NCBI RefSeq assembly: GCF_001591365.1
Contig: NZ_BCUT01000007.1
Span: 620,001 to 684,000, forward strand
Direction of reading: 5' to 3'
From: Variovorax paradoxus NBRC 15149
Lineage (GTDB): Bacteria > Pseudomonadota > Gammaproteobacteria > Burkholderiales > Burkholderiaceae_C
Length of the DNA stretch: 64,000 nucleotides
Below the pieces are notes generated by a model that saw only the letters and a program-made list of their open reading frames with translations, had not been told where the DNA came from and did no database searches. The translations under genes were made by a program, and so were the position numbers. Shown here piece after piece: positions 47,435-56,217 of the stretch (the first letter of the stretch is position 1; every line of letters starts with the position of its first letter).

Positions 47435-48397
47435 ATGCCGCGCATCGACGTCAACCGCTCCGGCGAAATGGAAGCCTTCGTGCAGGTGGTCGAAGCCGGC
47501 GGGTTTTCCGCGGCGGCGCGGCTGCTCGACATGACACCCTCGGCCGTGAGCAAGCTCGTCGCGCGGCTCGAGCTGCGGCTGGGCATCCAGCTGGTGTACC
47601 GCTCCACGCGCAAGCTGCAGCTCACGCCCGAAGGCCTGCATTTCTACGAGCGCAGCACGCGCGTGCTGGCCGACATGGACGAGGCCGAGCGCTGCGCCGC
47701 CGCGGGTGCTGCGCCGCGCGGGCGCGTGAGCATCAACGCGAGCGTGTCCTTCGGGCACCACAAGCTGGTGCCGCTGGTGCCGCGCCTGCTCGAGCTGCAT
47801 CCGCAGATCACGCTGGACATTGCGCTGACCGACCGCATCGTCGACCTGATGGACGAGCGCGCCGACATCGCGATCCGCTGGGGCCAGTTGCCGCCGTCCG
47901 ACCTGGTGGCGCGGCGCCTGGGCGAGACCAGCCAGTCCATCGTGGCCTCGTCGGGCTATCTTGAGAAGTACGGCACGCCGCGCACGCCGCAGGAGCTGGA
48001 GGCGCACAACCGGCTGGGCTGGAGCTACCGCCGCAATACGCCCGACTGGCCCCTGCGCGTGGATGGACGAATGATTGCGGTGCCCGTGGCCGGGCCGGTG
48101 CGCGCGGGCGACGGCGAAACCCTGCGCCAGCTGGCCATTGCCGGCGCGGGCGTGGCGCGGTTGTCGCTGTACCACGTCCAGCACGACATCGATGCCGGCC
48201 GGCTGGTGCCGCTGCTCGAGGAATTCAACCCCGGCGAGGTGGAGCCGATCCATGCGGTGTACATCGGCAAGGCCGGCACGCTGCCAGCGCGCGTGCGCGC
48301 GGTGCTCGACTTCCTGGTGGCGTACTCGGGCGTGGGAGGAGGGCGCTACACGCTCAAGCGCAGCGCGCCGATGCCCGCGAACTCCACCGCCACCTGA
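47435..48397 (+). CDS. LysR family regulator (CrgA/DhcR-like)
   Basis: 320 residues. Helix-turn-helix at about 8-65 (MEAFVQVVEAGGFSAAARLLDMTPSAVSKLVARLE), then substrate-binding domain (ALTDRIVDLMDERADIAIRWG). Similar proteins often control the divergent MFS and oxidoreductase genes. The last 52 bp overlap the end of the convergent hydratase gene. Confidence 0.92.
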   Translation: MPRIDVNRSGEMEAFVQVVEAGGFSAAARLLDMTPSAVSKLVARLELRLGIQLVYRSTRKLQLTPEGLHFYERSTRVLADMDEAERCAAAGAAPRGRVSINASVSFGHHKLVPLVPRLLELHPQITLDIALTDRIVDLMDERADIAIRWGQLPPSDLVARRLGETSQSIVASSGYLEKYGTPRTPQELEAHNRLGWSYRRNTPDWPLRVDGRMIAVPVAGPVRAGDGETLRQLAIAGAGVARLSLYHVQHDIDAGRLVPLLEEFNPGEVEPIHAVYIGKAGTLPARVRAVLDFLVAYSGVGGGRYTLKRSAPMPANSTAT

Positions 48398-49116
48398 TCG
48401 CCGCGGCGGCAGGGCACGATGCCGATCCATGAGCCGGTGGTGACGACGGTGCCGGCCGGTGCGGTCTGCCCGTGCCGCGTGACGTGGCGCAGCCAGGCCG
48501 GCAGCAGCCACGCCGGATCGGCCAGCGGATGGGTGCCTTCGCGCACCACGGTTTCGGCACTGCCGACTTTTGTTTCGCAGCGCTGCGAAGCCCAGTCGAC
48601 CGCCGCATAGGGCTGCCACTCGCCGATGGCGAGCGCGCCGTGCACCTGCGAATCGGCCAGGCGCAGCAGGGCGGGCGTGGCGGCCAGGTCCTGCCAGCGC
48701 GAATCGACGATTTCCACCGAGACGGACATGGCATCGATGAGCGAAGCGGCATCGCCGTGGTCGAGCTTCGCGGCCATGGCGGGCGTCACGTCCTGCCCGA
48801 GGCGCAGCGCGATCTCGGCCTCGATGCCGGGTACGTGAAAGGCCATGTCGCCGAAATCCGCCGGGCCCGTGCGCACGCCGGCCGGGGGCAGCGGCGCATG
48901 CGTGAGCGTGGCGCTGCGCGAGGCGCCGCCGGATTTCCAATAACGGGGCACGGTCTGGCCGCCGAACCAGGCCAGCGCCGAAGCGACGGCGTCCTGCACT
49001 TCATAGGCCTGGTCGGCTGTCTCCAGCGTGTTGAGCCAGGGCGTGGCATCGAGCGTCTGGTTGCTTTGGCGGGCCTGGATCAGGGCGTTGGCGAGGGCTG
49101 TCATTGAAGGGGTCAT
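48346..49116 (-). CDS. 2-Keto-4-pentenoate hydratase / fumarylacetoacetate hydrolase family protein
   Basis: 256 residues of the MhpD/TesE/DmpE-type fold. Visible: YEVQDAVASALAWFGG (N-terminal region), KSGGASR, the metal-binding acidic segment GIEAEIALRLGQDVTP with its Glu pair, and the late TTGSWIGIVPCRRGDQVAVEFAGIGALRLS. It may add water to a 2-hydroxydienoate in aromatic breakdown, but no ring-cleavage genes are near. Two possible ATGs lie 12 bp apart; the longer is given. The repeat element at 49147 lies just upstream of the start. Confidence 0.85.
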   Translation of the reverse strand: MTPSMTALANALIQARQSNQTLDATPWLNTLETADQAYEVQDAVASALAWFGGQTVPRYWKSGGASRSATLTHAPLPPAGVRTGPADFGDMAFHVPGIEAEIALRLGQDVTPAMAAKLDHGDAASLIDAMSVSVEIVDSRWQDLAATPALLRLADSQVHGALAIGEWQPYAAVDWASQRCETKVGSAETVVREGTHPLADPAWLLPAWLRHVTRHGQTAPAGTVVTTGSWIGIVPCRRGDQVAVEFAGIGALRLSV

Positions 49117-49146
49117 GGGTTGGATTGTCTTCGCTGCTTTTGTATC

Positions 49147-49418
49147 TTGTTCTTGGCGCTGTTGTTCAGGGCGCGTGCACAGGCCACCGGGTACTCCCCT
49201 CCGCGAATGTCCCCCGCCTTCGGCTCCTCCTTGATTTCGCTGCGGGGAGCACCCGATGCCCTGTGCACCAGGGCACGCTGCTGGTGTACCGCTGATCAAC
49301 GACGGCTCTGATCACGCTCCCGCTGATGGGGTGCCTTGCGCAGCGAAATAAAGGAGGAGCCGAAGGCGGGGGACATTCGCGGAGCAAGGTACCCCGTCGG
49401 CGGGAGCGCACCCCGAAC
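49147..49418 (-). repeat. Nested-palindrome dispersed element, copy D
   Basis: Fills the 311 bp between the Bug gene and the hydratase gene; no gene in it. Minus orientation, starting 10 bp after the Bug stop. Both inner hairpins are the short type (GCC/TTC/GGC and GCC/GAA/GGC), matching each other as the longer type does in copy B. The tail AACAGCGCCAAGAACA is present. Confidence 0.9.
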
Positions 49419-49427
49419 AACAGCACG

Positions 49428-50411
49428 TCAAGTGTCCACATGAACCTTGCCGTCCTTCACCACCTTCGCCCACTTGGTGATCTCAGTCGAGATGAACTGC
49501 TTGAACTTGTCCTGCGACCCGCCGCCATCTTCCGCGCCGTAGGTGTCGAGCTTTTCCTGCACGTCGGGCATCGCGAGCACGGCATTGACGTCGCGGTTCA
49601 CCTTCTCGGCAATCGCCGGCGGCAGCTTGCCCGGACCTGCGAGCCCATACCAGGTGGTGGCCTCGAAGCCCGCAAAGCCCTGCTCCTGCATCGTCGGCAC
49701 GCTTGGGTGGCCCTTGGCGCGCTTGGTGCGCGTTTGCGCCACGGCCAGCACGCGGCCGCTCTTCACATGCGGCGTGGCCGCGGTCATGGTCTCGAAGCTG
49801 TACTGGATCTGCCCGCCCATCAGGTCGGCCAGCAGCGGGCCGCTGCCCTTGTAGGGCACATGCAGCGCATCGACCCGGGCCTGCAGCTTGAACATCTCCA
49901 GCGCCAGGTGCTGCGCCGAGCCCGCGCCCGCGGAGCCGAAGCTCACCGTGCCGGGCGAGGCCTTGCAGGCGGCCACGATGTCGTTCACCGTGAGCGCCTT
50001 CTGCGCCGGGCTCGCGATCAGCAGGTTGGGCGTGACGCCCACCAGCACGATCGGCACGAAGTCGCGTTCCACGCTGTAGCGCAGCTTGGGCTGCAGGCTG
50101 GGCGCGAGCGCATGGCTGTTGATGTGCGCCATCAGCAGCGTGCTGCCGTCGCTGGGCTGCTGCGACACGTATTCGGCTGCCAGCACGCCGGCCACGCCGC
50201 CCTTGTTCTCGACGATGACCTGCTGGTTCCACATCACCGTGAGCTTCTGCGCCACCACGCGCGCGAGCGCATCGGTGCCGCCGCCGGGCGGAAAGCCCAC
50301 CACGATGCGCACCGGTCCCGAAGGCCACTCCTGCGCGAAGAGCCGGGGTACGCCCAGCGTGGCGGCTGCGGCTCCCGCGGCCTGGATCAGCGAACGTCTC
50401 TGCATCATCAT
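49428..50411 (-). CDS. Bug-type (TctC family) periplasmic binding protein
   Basis: 327 residues. The signal peptide carries an Arg pair (MQRRSLIQAAGAAAATLG) that could be read as a Tat signal. Body motifs of the TctC/Bug family: VRIVVGFPPGGGTDALARVVAQKL, VIVENKGGVAGVLAAEYV, VPYKGSGPLLADLMGGQIQYSFE. Bug proteins bind carboxylates such as tricarboxylates, aromatic acids or amino acids. No TctA/TctB membrane partners are nearby, which is common for this expanded family in Burkholderiales. 57 bp downstream of the aminotransferase gene. Confidence 0.92.
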   Translation of the reverse strand: MMMQRRSLIQAAGAAAATLGVPRLFAQEWPSGPVRIVVGFPPGGGTDALARVVAQKLTVMWNQQVIVENKGGVAGVLAAEYVSQQPSDGSTLLMAHINSHALAPSLQPKLRYSVERDFVPIVLVGVTPNLLIASPAQKALTVNDIVAACKASPGTVSFGSAGAGSAQHLALEMFKLQARVDALHVPYKGSGPLLADLMGGQIQYSFETMTAATPHVKSGRVLAVAQTRTKRAKGHPSVPTMQEQGFAGFEATTWYGLAGPGKLPPAIAEKVNRDVNAVLAMPDVQEKLDTYGAEDGGGSQDKFKQFISTEITKWAKVVKDGKVHVDT

Positions 50412-50468
50412 CTTTGTCTCCGTTGTGTGGTGGGTCCGATGCGTGCCGGGCTCGATGCGTGCTCGCAG

Positions 50469-51713
50469 CTAGGCGGCCTTCTGCAGGCCGGCATGCGCCG
50501 CTGCATGGCTCGCGAAATGGTCCATGGCGGCCTGCACGCCGCTGCCCGCGAGCTTGATGCCGCTGAGCTTCATGCCCATCTCGACGCCCGCGACCATCGC
50601 CACCAGCGTCAGGTCGTTGCTGTCGCCCAGGTGGCCCATGCGGAACATGCGGCCCTTGAGCTTGCCCAGGCCCGTGCCCAAGGAAAGGTCGAAGCGCTGG
50701 TGGATGAGCCGGCGCAGCGCATCGGCATCCACGCCTTCGGGCGTGATCACGCCGGTGAGCACGGGCGAATACACGGCCGGGTCGGCGCACTGGATCGGCA
50801 GGCCCCAGGCATCGACCGCCGCGCGCACGCCGGCGGCCCAGCGCTGGTGGCGCGCAAACACGTTGTCCAGCCCTTCGGCCAGCAGCATGTCGAGCGATTC
50901 CGACAGGCCGTAGAGCAGGTTGGTGTTGGGCGTGTAGGGCCAGTAGCCGTCCTTGTTCATCTCCACGATCTCGTCCCAGGCCCAGAAGGCGCGCGGCAGC
51001 TTCGCGCTTTTCGAGGCTTCGAGCGCCCGCGGCGAGAGCGCGTTGAAGCTGATGCCCGGCGGCAGCATCAGGCCCTTCTGCGAGCCGCTGATGGTCACGT
51101 CCACGCCCCATTCGTCGTGCCGGAAATCGGCGCTCGCCAGGCCCGAGATGCTGTCGACCATCAGCAGCGCCGGATGGCCCGCCGCGTCGATGGCCTTGCG
51201 CACCGAGGCGATGTCGGAAGTGACGCCGGTGGAGGTTTCGTTGTGCACCACGCACACGGCCTTGATCTTCTTTTCGGTGTCCTTGCGCAGGCGCGCCTCG
51301 ATGAGGTCGGCCTGCACGCCGCGGCGCCAGCTGGGCGCGGCGGGCAGCTGCTCGTCCTTGCCGGACCAGGCGAGGAATTCGGTCGACAGGCCGAGCCGCG
51401 TGGCCATCTTCTGCCACAGCGATGCGAAGTGGCCGGTCTCGTACATCAGCACGTGGTCGCCCGGGCTCAGCGTGTTGGCGAGCGCGGCCTCCCAGGCACC
51501 GGTGCCGGAAGCGGGGTAGATCGCGACCGGATGCTTCGTCTTGAAGATCTGCTTGATGCCGCCGAGCACCTTGAGCCCCAGCGTGCCGAACTCGGGTCCG
51601 CGGTGGTCGATGGTCGGCAGGCTCATGGCCCGCAGGATGCGGTCGGGCACCGGGCTCGGGCCGGGGATCTGGAGGAAGTGGCGACCGGTGGGATGGATGT
51701 CGAGTTGCAGCAT
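50469..51713 (-). CDS. Alanine/serine--glyoxylate aminotransferase family protein
   Basis: 414 residues. Class-V PLP aminotransferase. N-terminal IPGPSPVPDRILRAMSLPTIDHRGPEF and ASGTGAWEAALANTLSPGDHVL; PLP pocket HNETSTGV and VDSISGLAS; Schiff-base Lys in GSQKGLMLPPG; late FRMGHLGDSNDL. This is the serine-glyoxylate aminotransferase pattern, which makes glycine and hydroxypyruvate or pyruvate from glyoxylate. Divergent from the GntR gene over 122 bp holding two matched inverted repeats. Confidence 0.92.
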   Translation of the reverse strand: MLQLDIHPTGRHFLQIPGPSPVPDRILRAMSLPTIDHRGPEFGTLGLKVLGGIKQIFKTKHPVAIYPASGTGAWEAALANTLSPGDHVLMYETGHFASLWQKMATRLGLSTEFLAWSGKDEQLPAAPSWRRGVQADLIEARLRKDTEKKIKAVCVVHNETSTGVTSDIASVRKAIDAAGHPALLMVDSISGLASADFRHDEWGVDVTISGSQKGLMLPPGISFNALSPRALEASKSAKLPRAFWAWDEIVEMNKDGYWPYTPNTNLLYGLSESLDMLLAEGLDNVFARHQRWAAGVRAAVDAWGLPIQCADPAVYSPVLTGVITPEGVDADALRRLIHQRFDLSLGTGLGKLKGRMFRMGHLGDSNDLTLVAMVAGVEMGMKLSGIKLAGSGVQAAMDHFASHAAAHAGLQKAA

Positions 51714-51732
51714 GGGACTGTCCTTTCGCTTT

Positions 51733-51752
51733 CAGTTTTGCATTCAAAACTG
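51733..51752. promoter_or_regulatory. Inverted repeat, site 1 of the GntR/aminotransferase intergenic region
   Basis: CAGTTTTGCATTCAAAACTG is a perfect 8 bp inverted repeat around CATT, 20 bp before the aminotransferase start. Its core TTTTGCATTCAAAA recurs at site 2. Confidence 0.7.
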
Positions 51753-51801
51753 ATTTAAGTATGATGGTTTACCCTTATTTAATGGGATTGCGGCTGTGGT
51801 T

Positions 51802-51815
51802 TTTTGCATTCAAAA
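51802..51815. promoter_or_regulatory. Inverted repeat, site 2 of the GntR/aminotransferase intergenic region
   Basis: TTTTGCATTCAAAA, the same 14 bp core as site 1, centred 66 bp from it and 20 bp before the GntR start. A further TGCATTCAA follows, giving a partial third half-site. Likely GntR operator for control of both directions. Confidence 0.7.
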
Positions 51816-51835
51816 TGCATTCAAGGGAAACAGAA

Positions 51836-52531
51836 ATGACCGCAGACATCATCGAAATCTCGCGCCTCGCGCTGCACGACCAGGTCGCGTCGCGCCTGCG
51901 CACGATGCTGGTCGAAGGGCACATCGCGCCCGGCGCCAAGCTCAACGAGCGCGAGCTGTGCCTTCAATTGCGCGTCTCGCGCACGCCGCTGCGCGAGGCC
52001 ATCAAGCTGCTCGCGGCCGAAGGGCTGGTCGACCTGCTGCCCAACCGCGGCGCGGTGGCGGTGAAGCTCACCGAGGCCGACGTGCTCAACACCTTCGAGG
52101 TGCTGGCCATGCTCGAAGGCATGTCGGGCGAGCTCGCGGCCAAGCGCATCACCGACGAGGAACTGGCCGAGGTGCGCGCGCTGCACTACGAAATGATGGC
52201 CTGCTTCGCGCGGCGCGATCTCTCGGGCTACTACCGCCTCAACGCGCGCATCCACACCGCCATCAACGAGGCCGCGGGCAACCCGGTGCTGTCCAGCACC
52301 TACCGCTCCATCAATGCCCGCGTGCAGTCGCTGCGCTTTCGCACCAACCAGAACGATGCCAAGTGGAAGCATGCGGTCGAAGAGCACGAGCAGATGATCG
52401 TTGCGCTGGCCGCGCGCGATGCCGCCGGCATGCGCAAGGTGCTCATCTCCCACGTGATGCGCAAGCGCGACACGGTGCTGGAGCTGATGCGCACCGGCCA
52501 GATCTATCCCCAGGCCCACACAGCGAGCTGA
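51836..52531 (+). CDS. GntR family regulator, FCD (FadR/VanR-like) type
   Basis: 231 residues. Winged helix at about 8-75 (HDQVASRLRTMLVEGHIAPGAKLNERELCLQLRVSRTPLREAIKLLAAEGLV), then an all-helical FCD ligand domain with metal-site residues (RLNARIHTAINEAAGN; EEHEQMIVALAARD). The ligand is probably an organic acid. The start is at MTADIIEIS with AAGGGA upstream; an in-frame ATG 21 bp earlier lies in the operator region. The FAD/Fe-S gene starts 8 bp after its stop, so the two form an operon. Confidence 0.93.
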   Translation: MTADIIEISRLALHDQVASRLRTMLVEGHIAPGAKLNERELCLQLRVSRTPLREAIKLLAAEGLVDLLPNRGAVAVKLTEADVLNTFEVLAMLEGMSGELAAKRITDEELAEVRALHYEMMACFARRDLSGYYRLNARIHTAINEAAGNPVLSSTYRSINARVQSLRFRTNQNDAKWKHAVEEHEQMIVALAARDAAGMRKVLISHVMRKRDTVLELMRTGQIYPQAHTAS

Positions 52532-52539
52532 CCTTCACC

Positions 52540-55500
52540 ATGCGCGTCGATCCCGCCAGCCACATCCAGCCCGCCGGAACCGTTCTTCCGCCCAACGACA
52601 CCTGCGAGCTGCTCGCACGGCGGCTCTGCGCCGAGACCGAGGGCGAGGTGCTGTTCGACGACGGCTCGCGCGGCCGCTATGCCACCGATGCGTCGATCTA
52701 CCAGATCACGCCGGTCGGCGCCTTCGTGCCGACGAATGAACGCGACATTGCCACCGCCATCGACATCGCACGCGACCTGAAGGTGCCGGTGCTCGCGCGC
52801 GGCGGCGGCACCAGCCAGTGCGGCCAGACCACGGGCGCCGCGCTGGTGATCGACAACAGCAAGCATTTCCGCCGCGTGCTCGACGTGAACCTGGAGGAGG
52901 GCACCGCCACCGTCGAGCCCGGCCTGGTGCTCGACCACCTCAATGCGCAGCTCAAGCCGCACGGCCTCTGGTATCCGGTCGATGTGTCGACCAGCGCGCA
53001 GGCCACGCTGGGCGGCATGGCGGGCAACAACTCCTGCGGCTCGCGCTCCATCGCCTACGGCAACATGGTGCACAACGTACTGGGTGCGAGCGCCTGGCTC
53101 TCGAGCGGCGAGCTGGTGGAGTTCGGCCCGCAATCCACGCTGGGCGCCCGCGCGGGGGGCATCGCAAAGTTCGTGCACGGGCTTGCGCTGGCGCACCGCG
53201 AGCAGATCCACGCCCACTGGCCCAAGGTGCTGCGCCGCGTCGCGGGCTACAACCTCGACATCTTCGACAACCAGAGCGAGCGCCCCTACACCGCCGACGG
53301 CAGCGTGAACCTCGCGCACCTTCTGGTCGGCGCCGAGGGCACGCTGGCCTACACCCGGAGCCTCACGCTCAAGCTCGCGCCGCTGCCGCGCGCCAAGGTG
53401 CTGGGCATCGTGAACTTTCCGACCTTCCATGCGGCCATGGATGCGGCGCAGCACATCGTGAAGCTGGGCCCCACGGCGGTGGAGCTGGTCGACCGCACGA
53501 TGATCGAGCTGAGCCTTGCCAACCCGGCCTTCAAGCCCACGGTGGAAACCGCGCTGATCGGCAAGCCCGCGGCCATCCTGCTGGTCGAGTTTGCCGGCGC
53601 CGAGAAAGCCGCGCTGCTGCCACGGCTCAGGCAGTTGGTCGAGCTGATGGGCGACCTCGGCCTGCCCGGCAGCGTGGTCGAAATGCCCGACGACGCGCGC
53701 CAGAAGAACCTCTGGGAAGTGCGCAAGGCCGGCCTCAACATCATGATGAGCCTGAAGGGCGACGGCAAGCCGGTGAGCTTCATCGAGGACTGCGCCGTGC
53801 CGCTCGAGCACCTGGCCGAATACACCGATGCACTGACCGAGGTGTTTGCGAGGTACGGCAGCCGCGGCACCTGGTATGCGCATGCTTCGGTCGGCACGCT
53901 GCACGTGCGGCCGATCCTGGACATGCGCACCGACGGCGGCGCCAAGATGCGCGCCATTGCGGAAGAGGCCGCGGCGCTGGTGCGCAAGTACAAGGGCGCC
54001 TTCAGCGGCGAGCATGGCGACGGCCTGTGCCGCGGCGAGTGGATCGAATGGCAGTTCGGTCCGGCCATCAACGAGGCCTTCCGCGCCATCAAGCGCGAGC
54101 TCGATCCGGCCAACCTGTTCAACCCCGGCAAGATCGTCGATACGCCGCGCATGGACGATGCCTCGCTGCTGCGCTTTGCGCCGCCTACCGCGCCCAGGCC
54201 CTACCGGCGTATCGAGCTCAAGCCCGTGCTCGACTGGTCGGCCTGGAACGTCAACGCCGACCCGGTGACCGAGAAGACCACCGCGCCCGGCACCGGCGGC
54301 GACAGCACCGGCGGCCTCGCCAAGGCCGTGGAAATGTGCAACAACAACGGCCACTGCCGCAAGTTCGACGCCGGCACCATGTGCCCGAGCTACCGCGTGA
54401 CGCGCGACGAGCAGCACCTGACGCGCGGACGCGCCAACACGCTGCGGCTCGCGCTGTCGGGCCAGCTCGGCGCCGACGCCTTCACCGGCGAAGAGATGCA
54501 CGAGACCATGGACCTGTGCGTGGGCTGCAAGGGCTGCAAGCGCGATTGCCCGACCGGCGTCGACATGGCGAAGATGAAGATCGAGTTCCTCGACCACTAC
54601 AAGAAGCGCCACGGCCACTCGCTAAAAGACAAGCTGGTGGCCCACATGCCCGACTACGCGCACAAGGCGAGCCGCCTGCCGTGGCTCATGAACCTGCGCA
54701 ACACCGTGCCCGGCGCCGCCTGGCTCGGCGAGAAGCTGCTGGGCTTTTCGGCGCGCCGGTCGCTGCCCGAATGGCGCTCCGATACTTTCTGGCGCGCCAA
54801 GGCCGAGCTGCCGGGCATGTTCGCCAGCCGCGAGGCCGTGCTGTCGGTGCAGGCGAACGGCGGCCGCGCGGCGGTGCTCTTCGTCGACACCTTCAACGGC
54901 ACCTTCGAAAGCGAGAACGCGCTGGCCGCGGCGCGTGTGCTCAAGGCCGCGGGCTACACGCTGCACACGGTCGAGAAGAGCGGCGGGCACCACTGCTGCG
55001 GCCGCACCTTCCTGGCGAGCGGCATGGTCAGCGAGGCCAAGCGCCGTGCGGAAGCACTGATCGACGCGCTCAGGCCGCTGGCCGAGGCCGGCGTGCCCAT
55101 CGTCGGGCTCGAGCCTTCGTGCCTGCTCACGCTGCGCGACGAAACCCTGGTGATGGGCTTCGGCAAGAAAGCCGAAACCGTGGCGAAGCAGGCCTTGCTG
55201 TTCGAGGAGTTCATTGCACGCGAGCTCAAGGCCGGCCGCTTCAAGCTCGCGCTCACGCCGGCCACGGCGCCGATCCTGCTGCACGGCCACTGCCACCAGA
55301 AGGCCTTCGGCGCGGTCAGCCCGATCCTGGACGTGCTGCGGCTCATTCCCGGCGCCGAGCCCGAGCTGATCGAAAGCTCCTGCTGCGGCATGGCGGGCAG
55401 CTTCGGCTACGAGGCGCGCCACATCGACGTGTCGATGCAGATGGCCGAGGCCAGTTTGCTGCCCGCGATCCGCGCGCGGCCCGACGCCATCGTGGTGGCC

Positions 55501-55617
55501 GACGGCACCAGCTGCCGCCATCAGATCGGCGACGGCGCGCAGCGCAAGGCGGTGCATGTGGCGGTGCTGCTGGAGCGGCACCTGGTGCCGCCAACCCTGC
55601 CGCCCGATCAGGCTTAG
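52540..55617 (+). CDS. FAD-linked oxidase with Fe-S domain (D-2-hydroxyacid dehydrogenase type, YdiJ-like)
   Basis: 1025 residues. N-terminal FAD-binding type-4 domain (LARGGGTSQCGQTTGAALVID; TLGGMAGNNSCGSRSIAYGNM), FAD_oxidase_C domain to about 560 (AFSGEHGDGLCRGEWI, LFNPGKIVDTPRM), a two-cluster ferredoxin-like part (CNNNGHCRKFDAGTMCPSYR near 600; CVGCKGCKRDCPTG near 660) and a C-terminal CCG domain (GGHHCCGRTF; SSCCGMAGSFGYE). Family members oxidise D-lactate, D-2-hydroxyglutarate or glycolate. The neighbouring glyoxylate aminotransferase fits glycolate or another 2-hydroxyacid giving a 2-oxoacid. Substrate is inferred. Confidence 0.92.
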   Translation: MRVDPASHIQPAGTVLPPNDTCELLARRLCAETEGEVLFDDGSRGRYATDASIYQITPVGAFVPTNERDIATAIDIARDLKVPVLARGGGTSQCGQTTGAALVIDNSKHFRRVLDVNLEEGTATVEPGLVLDHLNAQLKPHGLWYPVDVSTSAQATLGGMAGNNSCGSRSIAYGNMVHNVLGASAWLSSGELVEFGPQSTLGARAGGIAKFVHGLALAHREQIHAHWPKVLRRVAGYNLDIFDNQSERPYTADGSVNLAHLLVGAEGTLAYTRSLTLKLAPLPRAKVLGIVNFPTFHAAMDAAQHIVKLGPTAVELVDRTMIELSLANPAFKPTVETALIGKPAAILLVEFAGAEKAALLPRLRQLVELMGDLGLPGSVVEMPDDARQKNLWEVRKAGLNIMMSLKGDGKPVSFIEDCAVPLEHLAEYTDALTEVFARYGSRGTWYAHASVGTLHVRPILDMRTDGGAKMRAIAEEAAALVRKYKGAFSGEHGDGLCRGEWIEWQFGPAINEAFRAIKRELDPANLFNPGKIVDTPRMDDASLLRFAPPTAPRPYRRIELKPVLDWSAWNVNADPVTEKTTAPGTGGDSTGGLAKAVEMCNNNGHCRKFDAGTMCPSYRVTRDEQHLTRGRANTLRLALSGQLGADAFTGEEMHETMDLCVGCKGCKRDCPTGVDMAKMKIEFLDHYKKRHGHSLKDKLVAHMPDYAHKASRLPWLMNLRNTVPGAAWLGEKLLGFSARRSLPEWRSDTFWRAKAELPGMFASREAVLSVQANGGRAAVLFVDTFNGTFESENALAAARVLKAAGYTLHTVEKSGGHHCCGRTFLASGMVSEAKRRAEALIDALRPLAEAGVPIVGLEPSCLLTLRDETLVMGFGKKAETVAKQALLFEEFIARELKAGRFKLALTPATAPILLHGHCHQKAFGAVSPILDVLRLIPGAEPELIESSCCGMAGSFGYEARHIDVSMQMAEASLLPAIRARPDAIVVADGTSCRHQIGDGAQRKAVHVAVLLERHLVPPTLPPDQA

Positions 55618-55638
55618 CGGCTGGCAGAAAATGGCGCG

Positions 55639-56217
55639 ATGAATGCAGCATCGGGCAGCACCAGCAGCGAAACCATCGAGCCAGGCTTTGCCTTGTTCGA
55701 AACCGCCATCGGCACCTGCGCGCTGGCCTGGGGACCGCGTGGGCTCGTCGGCGTGCAGTTGCCCGAAGAAAACGGCGAAGCCGCCACGCGGGCGCGCATG
55801 CAGCGCCGCTTTGCAAACCTGAGCGAAGCCGAGCCGCCCGAAAGCGCGCGGCGCGCGATCGCGGCCATCCAGGGCCTGCTGAACGGCGAATCCGACGACG
55901 ACCTCAGCGACATCATGCTCGACATGAGCCATGTGTCGGAATTCCACCAGCGCATCTATGCGATTGCACGGCGCATTCCGCCCGGGCAGACGCGCACCTA
56001 TGGCGAGATCGCGGCCGAACTCGGCGACAAGGGCCTGTCGCGCGCGGTGGGCCAGGCCATGGGCCACAACCCCTTCGCGCCCGTGGTGCCGTGCCACCGC
56101 GTGCTGGCCGCGGGCAACAAGCCCGGCGGCTTTTCGGCGGGCGGCGGCGCGCTGACGAAGCTGCGCATGCTCGACATCGAAGGCGCGCGGCCGAACGGAA
56201 TGGCTTCGCTGTTCTAG
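55639..56217 (+). CDS. ogt: Methylated-DNA--protein-cysteine methyltransferase
   Basis: 192 residues. Repairs O6-alkylguanine by moving the alkyl group to its own Cys. Acceptor Cys152 in PCHRV, helix-turn-helix with RTYGEIAAELG and Arg finger region RAVGQAMGHNPF, and the closing GGFSAGGG. It lies 21 bp after the FAD/Fe-S gene. Its TAG stop overlaps the stop of the convergent LysR gene in a shared CTAG. Confidence 0.93.
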   Translation: MNAASGSTSSETIEPGFALFETAIGTCALAWGPRGLVGVQLPEENGEAATRARMQRRFANLSEAEPPESARRAIAAIQGLLNGESDDDLSDIMLDMSHVSEFHQRIYAIARRIPPGQTRTYGEIAAELGDKGLSRAVGQAMGHNPFAPVVPCHRVLAAGNKPGGFSAGGGALTKLRMLDIEGARPNGMASLF

